Assembly (NCBI RefSeq): GCF_001570525.1 | Contig: NZ_BBXC01000008.1 | Location: 709,841-773,840, forward strand | DNA: 64,000 nucleotides | Source: Herbidospora sakaeratensis | GTDB lineage: Bacteria; Actinomycetota; Actinomycetes; Streptosporangiales; Streptosporangiaceae | Direction: 5' to 3' | Shown here: in pieces, positions 17,315-25,318 of the stretch | Layout: the number at the start of each line of letters is the position of its first letter | Numbering within the stretch: position 1 is the first letter of the stretch | Program-made: the position numbers and the translations under genes | The notes under the pieces: generated by a model | The model's database searches: none | Told to the model about the DNA's origin: nothing | What the model saw: only the letters and a program-made list of their open reading frames with translations

Positions 17315-20067
17315 GCGTGGAACCTCAGCGTGGTCACGGTCACTCCCTCGTTCTCGCACACCAGATAAACATCGCGTACTCCGGTCACCGGCGAAAGGTG
17401 CGCCCGGGTCTCGACCGCGTCGAAACGGGAGGCCGTACGCGGCACCGCGAGGGTGGCGGCGACCTCGCCGAGGGGGTCGCCGAGCCGGAGGGTGACCACG
17501 CCGCCCTCGTCTCCGGCGGCGGTGACGACGGCCGTCGTCTCCCCCGCGAAGGCCACGTCGCGGAACCGCACCCAGGCCCCCGGCTCGGCCGACCTGACCG
17601 CGTCGCCCCGGTCGCGGGCGGCCTCGCACAGGGTCATGCCGTCGTACTCGTCGCAGGCGGCGGCGTCGAGCCGCGCCGGGTCGCGCGGCGGGACGGTCTC
17701 CCCCGGCAGGTCGAACCGCGCGCACAACCGGATCGTGCCGCTCGACGGGCCCACCTGGGCCTTGCAGGGGGCCGCCTCGACGACGAAGCGGTCGCGGGTG
17801 ACGTCCCAGAAGGCGAGGTCGCGCAGCGGCACGGTGACGCCGACCCGGCGCGACTCGCCGGGCGCGAGCCGGACCTTCGCGAACCCGCGCAGCGACCGCA
17901 CCGGCTGCTTGACCCGGGAGCGGCACTGGTGGGTGTAGAACTGCACGACCTCGACGCCCGCGCGGTCGCCGGTGTTGGTCACGGTCGCCTCCAGGCGCAG
18001 CGACTCCTCCCCCGGCACGGCGGTCAGGTCGGCGTAGCCGAACGTGGTGTAGCTCAGGCCGTGGCCGAACGGGTAGAGGGGGCTGCCCCGGAAGTAGAGG
18101 TAGGTGGCGTCGGTGGCGATGATGTCGTAGTCGAGCAGGTCGGGCAGCTCGCACGCCGACCGGTACCACGTCTGGGTGAGCCGGCCGCCCGGGTCGGCGT
18201 CGCCGAAGAGCACGTCGGCCAGGGCGTGGCCGTACTCCTGGCCGCCGTGCGACGACCACATGATCGCCGGGACGTGTTCCTGGGCCCAGTTCAGCGCGAA
18301 CGGGTAGCCGCTGGAGACGACCAGCACGGTGCGCGGGTTGGCCGCGTGCACGGCCCTGAGCAGGTCTTCCTGGAGCGGCGGCAGGGCGAGGTCGGCGCGG
18401 TCCTCGGTCTCGCGGCCGTTGACCAGCGGGTGGTCGCCGAGCACGACGACGGCCACGTCGGCCTCGGCGGCGAGCCGGGCGGCCCGGCCCGCGCCGCTCT
18501 CGACCGTCTCCACGACGAAGACGGCGGCGTTCTCGGGGTCGTCGGCGAGTCCGAGAACGCCCTCGCGTATCCCGACGTAGCGTCCGGTGGAGATGTGGCG
18601 GAGGACCACGCCCCTGAAGCGGTCCTCCATCCGGAACGTCTGCCGGACCTCCCAGCCGCTCGGCCCCGGCTGGTCGTTGACGAGCACGCCGTCGTCGTCG
18701 ACGCCGACGTGCCGGCCGTTGGGCACGCTGCGCAGCGCGACCGCGCCGCCGCCCCAGTCGAACAGGTCGAACTCGGCCGACGGCCCGGTGGTCAGCGGCC
18801 CGCCGGTGGTCTCGGCGCTGGCCGAGACGTAGCCCTCCTCGGCGCGCAGCACGATGCGGTCGACGCCCTCGCACCACACGGTCTCGGCCCGTGCGGCCAG
18901 GCCCGCGCGGGCGGTGACCTGGTAGGGCAGGGTGCCGCTGTACCAGTCTTCGAGCAGCACGTCGGCCAGCGGGCCGACCACGGCGATCTTCGTGGACGTC
19001 AGCGGCAGCAGCCCGTCGTTCTTGAGCAGCGTCATCGACTCGGTGGCGGCCTCGCGGGCCAGCTTCTGGTGCTCGGGCCGGTTCACCACCGCCTCGGTGA
19101 TCTCCAGGAACGGCTCGACCGGGTCGAACTCGCCCAGCCGGACCCGGATCGACAGGGTGTGCCGGACGGCGGTGTCGACGTCGGCCTCGTCGATCAGGCC
19201 GCGCCGCAGCGCCTCCCGGATGTGGCCCAGCGTCGCGGCCGAATCGGCGTCGTCCTGGGTGAAGCTGTCGAGGCCCGCCTTGATGGCGTGGGCGTAGGCC
19301 GCGGGCGCGTCGTCGTGGTAGCCCTGGACGCCGAACAGGTTCGCCGGGGCGTAGGCGTCGCTGACCACCAGCAGGTCGTCGCGGGCCCACGTGCGCAGCA
19401 CGTCGTTGATCAGCGGCGACAGGTGGGCGGGGCGGCCGTTCACCAGGTTGTAGCTGGGCATCACGGCCACCGCCGCGCCCGCCTCCACGGGGGCGCGGAA
19501 GGCGCGCAGCTCGTATTCGTGCAGCACGCGCGGCGGGAGGTTGCTGCTGGTCGAACAGCGGTCGGTCTCGTTGTTGTACGCGAGGAAGTGCTTCAGCGTC
19601 GGCGCGGTCTTCATGACCCGGCCGTCGCCCTTGAGTCCTGAGGCGTAGGCGGTGCCCAGCACGCCGGTCAGCCACGGGTCCTCGCTGTAGCCCTCTTCGT
19701 TGCGGCCCCAGCGCGGGTCGCGTAAGGGGTTCACGACCGGCGCCCACACGTTGCGGCCGGCGCCCGACCGGTCTTTGCGGTGGAAGGCGATCACCTCGTC
19801 GGCGGTGGCCGCGCCGACCCTGCGGACCAGCTCGGGGTTCCACGTGCTGGCCAGGCCCACGGCCTGCGGGAACACCGTCGCGGGGCCGAGCCAGGCCAGG
19901 CCGTGCAGGGCCTCAGTGCCGGTGCGGAACGGCTCCAGGCCGAGCCGGTCGACGGGGGCCTGGTACTGGTGCAGCAGGCCGATCTTCTCGTCGACGCTGA
20001 GCCGGTTGAGCAGGTCGGCGACGCGTTCGGCGACCGGGCGCGCGGGGTCGCGGAAGGGTTCGCTCAT
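17311..20067 (-). CDS. Glycoside hydrolase family 3 beta-glycosidase with internal and C-terminal carbohydrate-binding-like domains
   Basis: A 918-residue GH3 enzyme without signal peptide. The N-terminal barrel holds DPRWGRNEEGYSEDP, KHFLAYNNE and the nucleophile D237 in VVSDAYAP; the alpha/beta sandwich begins near 340 (LLKNDGLLPL) and resumes at 530. Residues about 402-522 are an inserted beta-trefoil/fascin-like module (LRSVPNGRHVGV, HISTGRYVGI). A fibronectin-III-like part follows, and the last 115 residues resemble a family 6 carbohydrate-binding module. ATG 20067 is preferred over GTG 20073 because GAGGAC lies 6 nt upstream. It is first in the LacI-regulated operon. Confidence 0.9.
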   Translation of the reverse strand: MSEPFRDPARPVAERVADLLNRLSVDEKIGLLHQYQAPVDRLGLEPFRTGTEALHGLAWLGPATVFPQAVGLASTWNPELVRRVGAATADEVIAFHRKDRSGAGRNVWAPVVNPLRDPRWGRNEEGYSEDPWLTGVLGTAYASGLKGDGRVMKTAPTLKHFLAYNNETDRCSTSSNLPPRVLHEYELRAFRAPVEAGAAVAVMPSYNLVNGRPAHLSPLINDVLRTWARDDLLVVSDAYAPANLFGVQGYHDDAPAAYAHAIKAGLDSFTQDDADSAATLGHIREALRRGLIDEADVDTAVRHTLSIRVRLGEFDPVEPFLEITEAVVNRPEHQKLAREAATESMTLLKNDGLLPLTSTKIAVVGPLADVLLEDWYSGTLPYQVTARAGLAARAETVWCEGVDRIVLRAEEGYVSASAETTGGPLTTGPSAEFDLFDWGGGAVALRSVPNGRHVGVDDDGVLVNDQPGPSGWEVRQTFRMEDRFRGVVLRHISTGRYVGIREGVLGLADDPENAAVFVVETVESGAGRAARLAAEADVAVVVLGDHPLVNGRETEDRADLALPPLQEDLLRAVHAANPRTVLVVSSGYPFALNWAQEHVPAIMWSSHGGQEYGHALADVLFGDADPGGRLTQTWYRSACELPDLLDYDIIATDATYLYFRGSPLYPFGHGLSYTTFGYADLTAVPGEESLRLEATVTNTGDRAGVEVVQFYTHQCRSRVKQPVRSLRGFAKVRLAPGESRRVGVTVPLRDLAFWDVTRDRFVVEAAPCKAQVGPSSGTIRLCARFDLPGETVPPRDPARLDAAACDEYDGMTLCEAARDRGDAVRSAEPGAWVRFRDVAFAGETTAVVTAAGDEGGVVTLRLGDPLGEVAATLAVPRTASRFDAVETRAHLSPVTGVRDVYLVCENEGVTVTTLRFHA

Positions 20068-20081
20068 GGACACGTCCTCGA

Positions 20082-20095
20082 TCGAAGCGCTTCGA
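20082..20095. promoter_or_regulatory. LacI-type operator, proximal
   Basis: Perfect 14-bp palindrome TCGAAGCGCTTCGA, 14 bp upstream of the GH3 ATG. The central CG dyad is typical of LacI-family sites. An identical copy lies 49 bp further upstream. Confidence 0.8.
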
Positions 20096-20110
20096 ATTAC
20101 GACGGAGAAG

Positions 20111-20118
20111 AAGCGCTT
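20111..20118. promoter_or_regulatory. Possible middle LacI half-conserved operator
   Basis: The core AAGCGCTT of the operator recurs here without the outer bases. Its centre is 26 bp from the proximal and 23 bp from the distal site. It may be a weak third binding site. Confidence 0.45.
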
Positions 20119-20130
20119 GGAGGTCAGGTG

Positions 20131-20144
20131 TCGAAGCGCTTCGA
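20131..20144. promoter_or_regulatory. LacI-type operator, distal
   Basis: Second perfect TCGAAGCGCTTCGA palindrome, centre 49 bp from the proximal copy. The pair in the GH3 promoter region would suit cooperative or looping repression by the LacI protein encoded in the operon. Confidence 0.8.
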
Positions 20145-20219
20145 AATCATTTCGTCGGTGTTAAGTCCGACATATCCGAAGGGTGCCGCTTAACCGGTTC
20201 GGGGTCAAGACCCAATGGT

Positions 20220-22547
20220 TCACTCGGCCCGCAACGTGCCCGCCACGTGGAGCCGGGCGGCCCGGCGTCCGGGCAGCGCCGCCAGCGCCGCCGCGACCGC
20301 CAGTCCGGCGGGCGCCGCGAGCACGAGGGTCTCCACGGGGGTCGGCGGCACGTACACGAGCGGGGTGCTCTCGGCGACCAGCCGCCACAACGCCCGGCCG
20401 GCCGCCACCCCGAGCGGCACGCCGAACGACAACCCCGTCGCCGTGAGCACGGCGGCCTGGGTGCGGGGGATCCATCGCACCTGCCCCGGCGTCATGCCGA
20501 GGGCGCGCAGCACCGCGACGTCGTGCCGCCGGCGCCGTCCGGCCGCGCCGACCGCGTGGGCGAGCGTCGCCACGGCGAGCAGCCCGAGGCAGCCCGCCAG
20601 CACGACCGGCAGCACCCGCACGTCGCGGACCTCGGCGAACTGCGGCGGCAACACGGCGGGGATCACGCTCACCCTCGGGCCCGTCACCTCCTGGAGGCGG
20701 TGCAGCACCACGCCCGGATCGGCCCCGGGCCGGAGGGCGAGCAGGCCGAGGCCGAGGTCGAACGACCGGGCGAGCCGGTCGTAGCCGCCCTGGGTGAGGA
20801 TCGCGCCGTCGTCGTAGGTGTTGGACACGCCGACGGGCAGCAGCCCGACGGCCGAGACGCGGAAGTCCCCGGCGCCGTCGGGTCCGGCCAGCCTGACCTG
20901 GTCGCCCACTCCCGCGCCCAGCTGGTCGGCGGTCCCGACGGCCAGCAGCACTTCGCCGTCGGTCGCCGGCGCCCTCCCCCGCACCACCTCGGGCGGCACC
21001 CGGCCGGCCACCGGAGCGACGCCGTAGGCGACGAAGACCACGTCGCCGGCCGAGACCATCGCGGCGCGGGCGTCCACCACGCCCGACAGACCGGGATCGC
21101 GGGCGGCCTTCTCGATCGCCCCCTCCACCCGCTCACCGCTCTGACCGTGGAACAGCATGGCCTGGTGGGTCTGCCCGAAACGGGACGGGTCGCCCGACGC
21201 ATCGGCCACCCCGGCCGAGAAGGTCAGCGCCGCGACCAGCCCGAAGATCCCGGCCGCCGCGCCGGAGACGGTGCGGCTCAGCGCGTACCGCAGGCCGATG
21301 ACCACCTGCACCGGGAGGTTCAGCCGGACGACCGCCAGTGCCACGCCGGAGACGGCGGGCGGGCGCGGGGTGCGCCGGGCCCAGGTGAGCACCGCGGCCT
21401 CCAGCACGATCAGCAGCGGGACCGCGACGAGGGGTGCGGCCAGGACCGGCACGTCGAGGTCGAATCCGGGCGCGGGTTCGAAGCCGGCGGCGGCGCCGAT
21501 CGGCGTCCAGAACGAGGCCGCCGCCGCACCGGCCACGCCGAGCACGCTCCCGGCCAGTCCGGCGGCGACCGGGCCGAGCGCGGCGGCGGCCGTCTCCTGC
21601 CGTGGGGTCAGCCCGCTCGCCCGCAGCACCCGCAGGTCGGCCTGCGCCGACTCGACGACGCGGGCGACGTGCAGGCCGGTCGACACGGCGGCCACGGCCA
21701 GCGCGGCCAGGCCGAAGGCGAGCACGGTGAGCGCCTGGTAGGAGGTGAGCCGGTCGTAGTGGCGGTCGGTCGCGCTAAGGTCGTCCACCTGCATGGGCTG
21801 TCCGGTCAGGGCCGCCATCTGGGCGCGCAGCCGGGGCACCCCGGCCGCGCCGTCGGTGAGCCGGGCCAGCGCGATTGTGAAGCCCAGGCCCGAGGTGCCC
21901 ATGAGGTTGTCGCGGTAGGTGCGGTAGAGCCCCGAGGAGGGGAGCACGACAGCCGGGCCGTCGACGCCGTCGGAGAAACGAGGTGATCGGATGACGCCGA
22001 CGATCCGCGCGGTGATCCGGGGTCCGTGACCACCCGCGAGCCCGCCTCCGGCGTTCGCCAGGAGATCGGCCTCCTCGGGGGTGTTGAGCTTGATGGTCAC
22101 CGTGTCGCCGACGGTCTTCCCGTGGAGCACCGTGAACCGGTGCTGGACGACCACCTCGTCGGCCCGTGCCGGATCGGGCAACCGGCCCGCCAGCAGCACC
22201 GGCCGTTCGAGGTCGCGCCAGAGCGCCGCGTCGGCCGGCGGCACGCTGAACCAGTTCAGCGGCAGGTCGTCGACGTAGAACGCGGCGATGGCGTAGGGCG
22301 CGACCGCCTCGACGCCGGGCAGCGCGCGCACCCGGTCCCAGTCGAGGCCGGGCTCCTGGTTGGAGATCAGCACATGGGCGGGCCGGGTCACCTCGCGCAG
22401 CCGGTCGAGGGCGCTCTCGCCGCGCCGCGCGCCCGCCAGCGCGGCCGACACCACGCCCACGCCGGCGGCGACCAGCAGGACCAGGACGCACAGGTCCCGC
22501 CGGCGACGGCGGGCCTCGACGCCGAACCAGGCGGTCAGTAATCCCAC
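20220..22547 (-). CDS. FtsX-like ABC transporter permease, no adjacent ATPase
   Basis: A 775-residue MacB/FtsX-type permease: an N-terminal helix (about 20-42), a large extracellular domain to about 275, three helices, a linking pair of helices near 375-395 and 425-445, a second extracellular domain and three C-terminal helices, i.e. a fused duplicate FtsX core. LRASGLTPRQETAAA and LRALGMTPGQVRWI are the two cytoplasmic coupling segments. Such proteins export lipoproteins, peptides or lipids. No ATPase gene is adjacent on either side, so the partner must be elsewhere. GTG 22547 has only a weak ribosome site. Confidence 0.85.
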   Translation of the reverse strand: MGLLTAWFGVEARRRRRDLCVLVLLVAAGVGVVSAALAGARRGESALDRLREVTRPAHVLISNQEPGLDWDRVRALPGVEAVAPYAIAAFYVDDLPLNWFSVPPADAALWRDLERPVLLAGRLPDPARADEVVVQHRFTVLHGKTVGDTVTIKLNTPEEADLLANAGGGLAGGHGPRITARIVGVIRSPRFSDGVDGPAVVLPSSGLYRTYRDNLMGTSGLGFTIALARLTDGAAGVPRLRAQMAALTGQPMQVDDLSATDRHYDRLTSYQALTVLAFGLAALAVAAVSTGLHVARVVESAQADLRVLRASGLTPRQETAAAALGPVAAGLAGSVLGVAGAAAASFWTPIGAAAGFEPAPGFDLDVPVLAAPLVAVPLLIVLEAAVLTWARRTPRPPAVSGVALAVVRLNLPVQVVIGLRYALSRTVSGAAAGIFGLVAALTFSAGVADASGDPSRFGQTHQAMLFHGQSGERVEGAIEKAARDPGLSGVVDARAAMVSAGDVVFVAYGVAPVAGRVPPEVVRGRAPATDGEVLLAVGTADQLGAGVGDQVRLAGPDGAGDFRVSAVGLLPVGVSNTYDDGAILTQGGYDRLARSFDLGLGLLALRPGADPGVVLHRLQEVTGPRVSVIPAVLPPQFAEVRDVRVLPVVLAGCLGLLAVATLAHAVGAAGRRRRHDVAVLRALGMTPGQVRWIPRTQAAVLTATGLSFGVPLGVAAGRALWRLVAESTPLVYVPPTPVETLVLAAPAGLAVAAALAALPGRRAARLHVAGTLRAE

Positions 22548-22598
22548 ACCGCCGACTGTGCGCCTCCGGAGGGCCGCCGCGAAGGGTGCTGGCCCCCC

Positions 22599-23051
22599 TT
22601 ACAACCCCAGGTCGCTCAGCCCCGGGTGGTCGTCGGGGCGGCGGCCGATCGGCCAGTGGTACTTCCGCTCCGACTCGGCGATCGGGAGGTCGTTGATGGA
22701 GGCGTGCCGGAAGGCCATCAGCCCGTCGTCGGCGAACTCCCACTGCTCGTTGCCGTAGGAGCGGTACCACTGGCCGGAGTCGTCGTGGCACTCGTACGCG
22801 AACCGCACCGCGATCCGGTTGCCGGTGAACGCCCACAGCTCCTTGATGAGGCGGTATTCGAGCTCCCGGCGCCACTTGCGGGTGAGGAACTCGACGATGG
22901 CGTCGCGGCCGGTGAGGAACTCGGCGCGGTTGCGCCAGCGGCTGTCGGGCGAGTAGCCGCGCGACACCCGTTCGGGGTCGCGGGTGTTCCAGGAGTCTTC
23001 GGCCAGGCGGACCCGTTCGAGCGCGCTCTCCCTGGTGAAGGGTGGTGTCAT
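22599..23051 (-). CDS. DUF1348 / nuclear transport factor 2-like protein
   Basis: A 150-residue cytosolic protein matching the DUF1348 branch of the NTF2-like fold: [54 protein letters not shown] and the C-terminal [19 protein letters not shown] are family signatures. Function is not established; the fold forms small-molecule pockets. It lies 51 bp upstream of the FtsX-like gene on the same strand and is divergent from the sigma factor gene. Confidence 0.87.
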   Translation of the reverse strand: MTPPFTRESALERVRLAEDSWNTRDPERVSRGYSPDSRWRNRAEFLTGRDAIVEFLTRKWRRELEYRLIKELWAFTGNRIAVRFAYECHDDSGQWYRSYGNEQWEFADDGLMAFRHASINDLPIAESERKYHWPIGRRPDDHPGLSDLGL

Positions 23052-23110
23052 GGCGACGACCTACCCGAGATCATCTCGCTTCCAACCGACGGCCGTGCCG
23101 CCGCGTCCAT

Positions 23111-23635
23111 ATGGACGTGGACCGATATGAGGGTTTCCGGGAGTTCCTCCGCGCCCGGCAGATGGCGCTGATGCGGACCTCCTTCCTGCTGTGCGGCGAC
23201 GCCCACCAGGCCGAGGAGATGCTGCAGAGCGTGCTCGTGAAGGTGGCCGTGAACTGGCGCGGCATCGCCCGCGACAACCCGGAGGCGTACGTGCGGCGGG
23301 CGCTGGTCAACGAGCACATCTCGTGGTGGCGGCGGCAGCGGCGCAACCTCACGTTCACCGGGCCGCCGAGGACGGGCCGCGACCCCGGCGACGAGAGCGT
23401 CAGCCGCATCGTGTTGTGGCAGGCGCTGGCCCGGCTGACGCCCCGCCAGCGGGCCGTGCTGGTGCTGCGCTTCTACGAGGACCTCAGCGTCCAGGAGGCC
23501 GCCGACCTGCTCGGCTGCTCGCCCGGCACGGTCAAGAGCCAGACCAGCCACGCGCTCGGCCGGCTGCGCGCCCTGGCTCCGGAACTCGCCGACCTGATGG
23601 ACGGCTCCGACTCTGCCCCTCAGGAGGCGAAGTGA
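23111..23635 (+). CDS. RNA polymerase sigma factor, SigE (ECF-like) family
   Basis: A 174-residue sigma-70 family protein of the actinobacterial SigE type. Region 2 includes TSFLLCGDAHQAEEMLQ and region 4 the HTH VQEAADLLGCSPGTVKSQTSHALGRL (in two parts). The ATG at 23111 gives the canonical start DRYEGFREFLRAR; an upstream GTG at 23042 would add a non-conserved leader overlapping the divergent gene. Its stop and the ATG of the next gene overlap as TGATG, which implies co-translation with a membrane propeller protein that may act as its sensor or anti-sigma factor. Confidence 0.92.
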   Translation: MDVDRYEGFREFLRARQMALMRTSFLLCGDAHQAEEMLQSVLVKVAVNWRGIARDNPEAYVRRALVNEHISWWRRQRRNLTFTGPPRTGRDPGDESVSRIVLWQALARLTPRQRAVLVLRFYEDLSVQEAADLLGCSPGTVKSQTSHALGRLRALAPELADLMDGSDSAPQEAK

Positions 23636-24816
23636 TGAACCGGCTGCACGACGAACTGGAACGCATCGCCGCCCACGCCCCCGGCGTCGACCTGACCGAC
23701 CGCGTGCTGCGCGGGGCGCGGCGCAGACGGACGGGATACGCCTCGGCCTCCGTGATGACGGCGGTGGCCGTCACCGTCGTCGTGGCGATCACTCTGACCG
23801 TGATCGGCGCCGGGCCGAAGGCGACGCCGATGCTGGGCGCGCCGGTCGCGTCCCCGGGCAGGGGCGAGCTGCCCGTCAAGGGGGTGGGCCCGGCGGCCTA
23901 CGCCTACTACGACTGGTGCGGCGAGGAGATCACCTCCGGCACCTCGCGCCTGCACGGGCGCGACTGCCTCCAGTGGCGGCTGGTCACCCGGACGGGCGAG
24001 CGCTATCGCGTGCCCGAGGCGAGGAGCGCCTACGCCGGGAAGACCAACGACGACTACCTGCTCAACGCCCCGCCGATGGCCGTCAGCGCGGACGGCCGGA
24101 AGATCGCCTACTACAGCGAGAAGGACCGGCGGTTCGCGGTCCGCGATCTGGAGTCGGGCGTGATCCGGCTCGCGCCGCCCGTCGTGGCCGACCCCGACAT
24201 CCGGCGCGACGCGGCGCAGATCGCGTTGTCGGCCGACGGGCGGTATCTGGCCGTCGGCGTGACGGACGTGCTCAACACGCTGACCGACCTGGAGACCGGC
24301 GCGCTCACCGAGATCCCGGCGGGCTGGACGGTGCACGGTGTCGGCGCGGGCGGCGCCCCGGTCGTCGTGGGCGACACCGGCCGCCTCGGCCTGTTCGCCG
24401 GCGGAGAGGTGACGCCCTTCACCGGCAGGGCGTGGCACACTCCCGGCCCGGCGAGCCCCGACGGGACGGCCGTCGCCTACCTGAGCCGCGCCTACCCGGA
24501 GAACGGCGGCTCCACGGACGCCACCGTCGTCGACGCGGAGATCGCCACCGTGGACGCCGTCACCGGCGAGGCCCGGACCGGCGTCCGGCTGCGGGACGTG
24601 CCCGAGGATCTCTTCCCGCTGGCCCTGGGGCCCTGGCTCAACGCGACCGAGGTCACGATGCTCGCCAGGGAGCTCGACGCCCGCCCGGTCAAGGGCGACG
24701 GCAACGTCCTCGGCTTCGACACCTGGGCGATCGACGTCACCACGGGCCGGATGCGCAAGCTGGAGACCTACTCCTTCGCGGCCTGGGCGGGCGGGCTCGT
24801 GCTGCCCGGTTTCTAG
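23635..24816 (+). CDS. Single-pass membrane protein with beta-propeller-like exterior, partner of the sigma factor
   Basis: A 393-residue protein. Residues 1-35 are cytoplasmic (LERIAAHAPGVDLTDRVLRGARRRR), residues about 38-60 form one helix, and the rest is extracellular with repeated SADGRKIAYYS, SADGRYLAVGV and SPDGTAVAYLS blades typical of WD40/PD40 propellers. No zinc-binding anti-sigma motif is present. It overlaps the sigma gene by 1 bp, a layout common for SigE-type factors and membrane partners. Role as a regulator of the sigma factor is inference. It converges with the next gene, sharing CTAG as both stops. Confidence 0.75.
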   Translation: MNRLHDELERIAAHAPGVDLTDRVLRGARRRRTGYASASVMTAVAVTVVVAITLTVIGAGPKATPMLGAPVASPGRGELPVKGVGPAAYAYYDWCGEEITSGTSRLHGRDCLQWRLVTRTGERYRVPEARSAYAGKTNDDYLLNAPPMAVSADGRKIAYYSEKDRRFAVRDLESGVIRLAPPVVADPDIRRDAAQIALSADGRYLAVGVTDVLNTLTDLETGALTEIPAGWTVHGVGAGGAPVVVGDTGRLGLFAGGEVTPFTGRAWHTPGPASPDGTAVAYLSRAYPENGGSTDATVVDAEIATVDAVTGEARTGVRLRDVPEDLFPLALGPWLNATEVTMLARELDARPVKGDGNVLGFDTWAIDVTTGRMRKLETYSFAAWAGGLVLPGF

Positions 24817-25259
24817 TTGTACGGGTTGTCGTAGAACGCGGAGTTGGTGTGATAGGTGCTGTTCGGCGGGTTGAACTTCACGCCGTCGACGATGATCGAC
24901 ACGTTGCCGATCGTCCCGCCGGTCGCCTCGCCGGTGACGAGGGTGGCCTGGCCCGTGCACTGCGGGATCGTCACCGGGGTGCTGGTGCCCGACAGCGGCG
25001 AGCGCCAGGCGCCGTTGACCGAGGCGTAGAGCGTGGGGCGGCTGTAGCTGCCCTGCCAGCACACCGCGATCGAGTAGCGGTACTTGGTGTTCCCGTCGTC
25101 GAACGCGATCGAGCCGTAGGCGCCGGAGAGCTTGATGCCCTGGCCGTAGACGTCGAAGTTGACCGGGAGGTCGGCCCCGTAGGCGGCCTGCGCCGGGGCC
25201 GCCGGGATTGCGAGCACGGCGAACAGCGCGATGACGATGATGCGCGATAAACGACCCAT
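24813..25259 (-). CDS. Small secreted protein of unknown function
   Basis: A 148-residue protein with a signal peptide (hydrophobic core IIVIALFAVLAIPA, cleavage near AQAA at 23-26). The mature chain is rich in beta-forming residues with two Cys (AVCWQGSY and PQCTGQA), suggesting one disulfide, and many Asn/Tyr at the C-terminus. I do not recognise the family. A good promoter lies just upstream with the ATG 6 nt past the -10, so the message may be leaderless. Confidence 0.75.
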   Translation of the reverse strand: MGRLSRIIVIALFAVLAIPAAPAQAAYGADLPVNFDVYGQGIKLSGAYGSIAFDDGNTKYRYSIAVCWQGSYSRPTLYASVNGAWRSPLSGTSTPVTIPQCTGQATLVTGEATGGTIGNVSIIVDGVKFNPPNSTYHTNSAFYDNPYN

Positions 25260-25265
25260 GGGCCG

Positions 25266-25294
25266 AATATCCGTACCGGCCGCACCCGCGTCAA
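25266..25294 (-). promoter_or_regulatory. Vegetative-type promoter for the small secreted protein gene
   Basis: On the minus strand, TTGACG (25294-25289) is followed after 17 bp by GATATT (25271-25266). The ATG at 25259 lies 6 nt downstream of the -10, consistent with leaderless transcription. Confidence 0.6.
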
Positions 25295-25318
25295 TACACG
25301 TCTTAAAACAAGGCGTGG

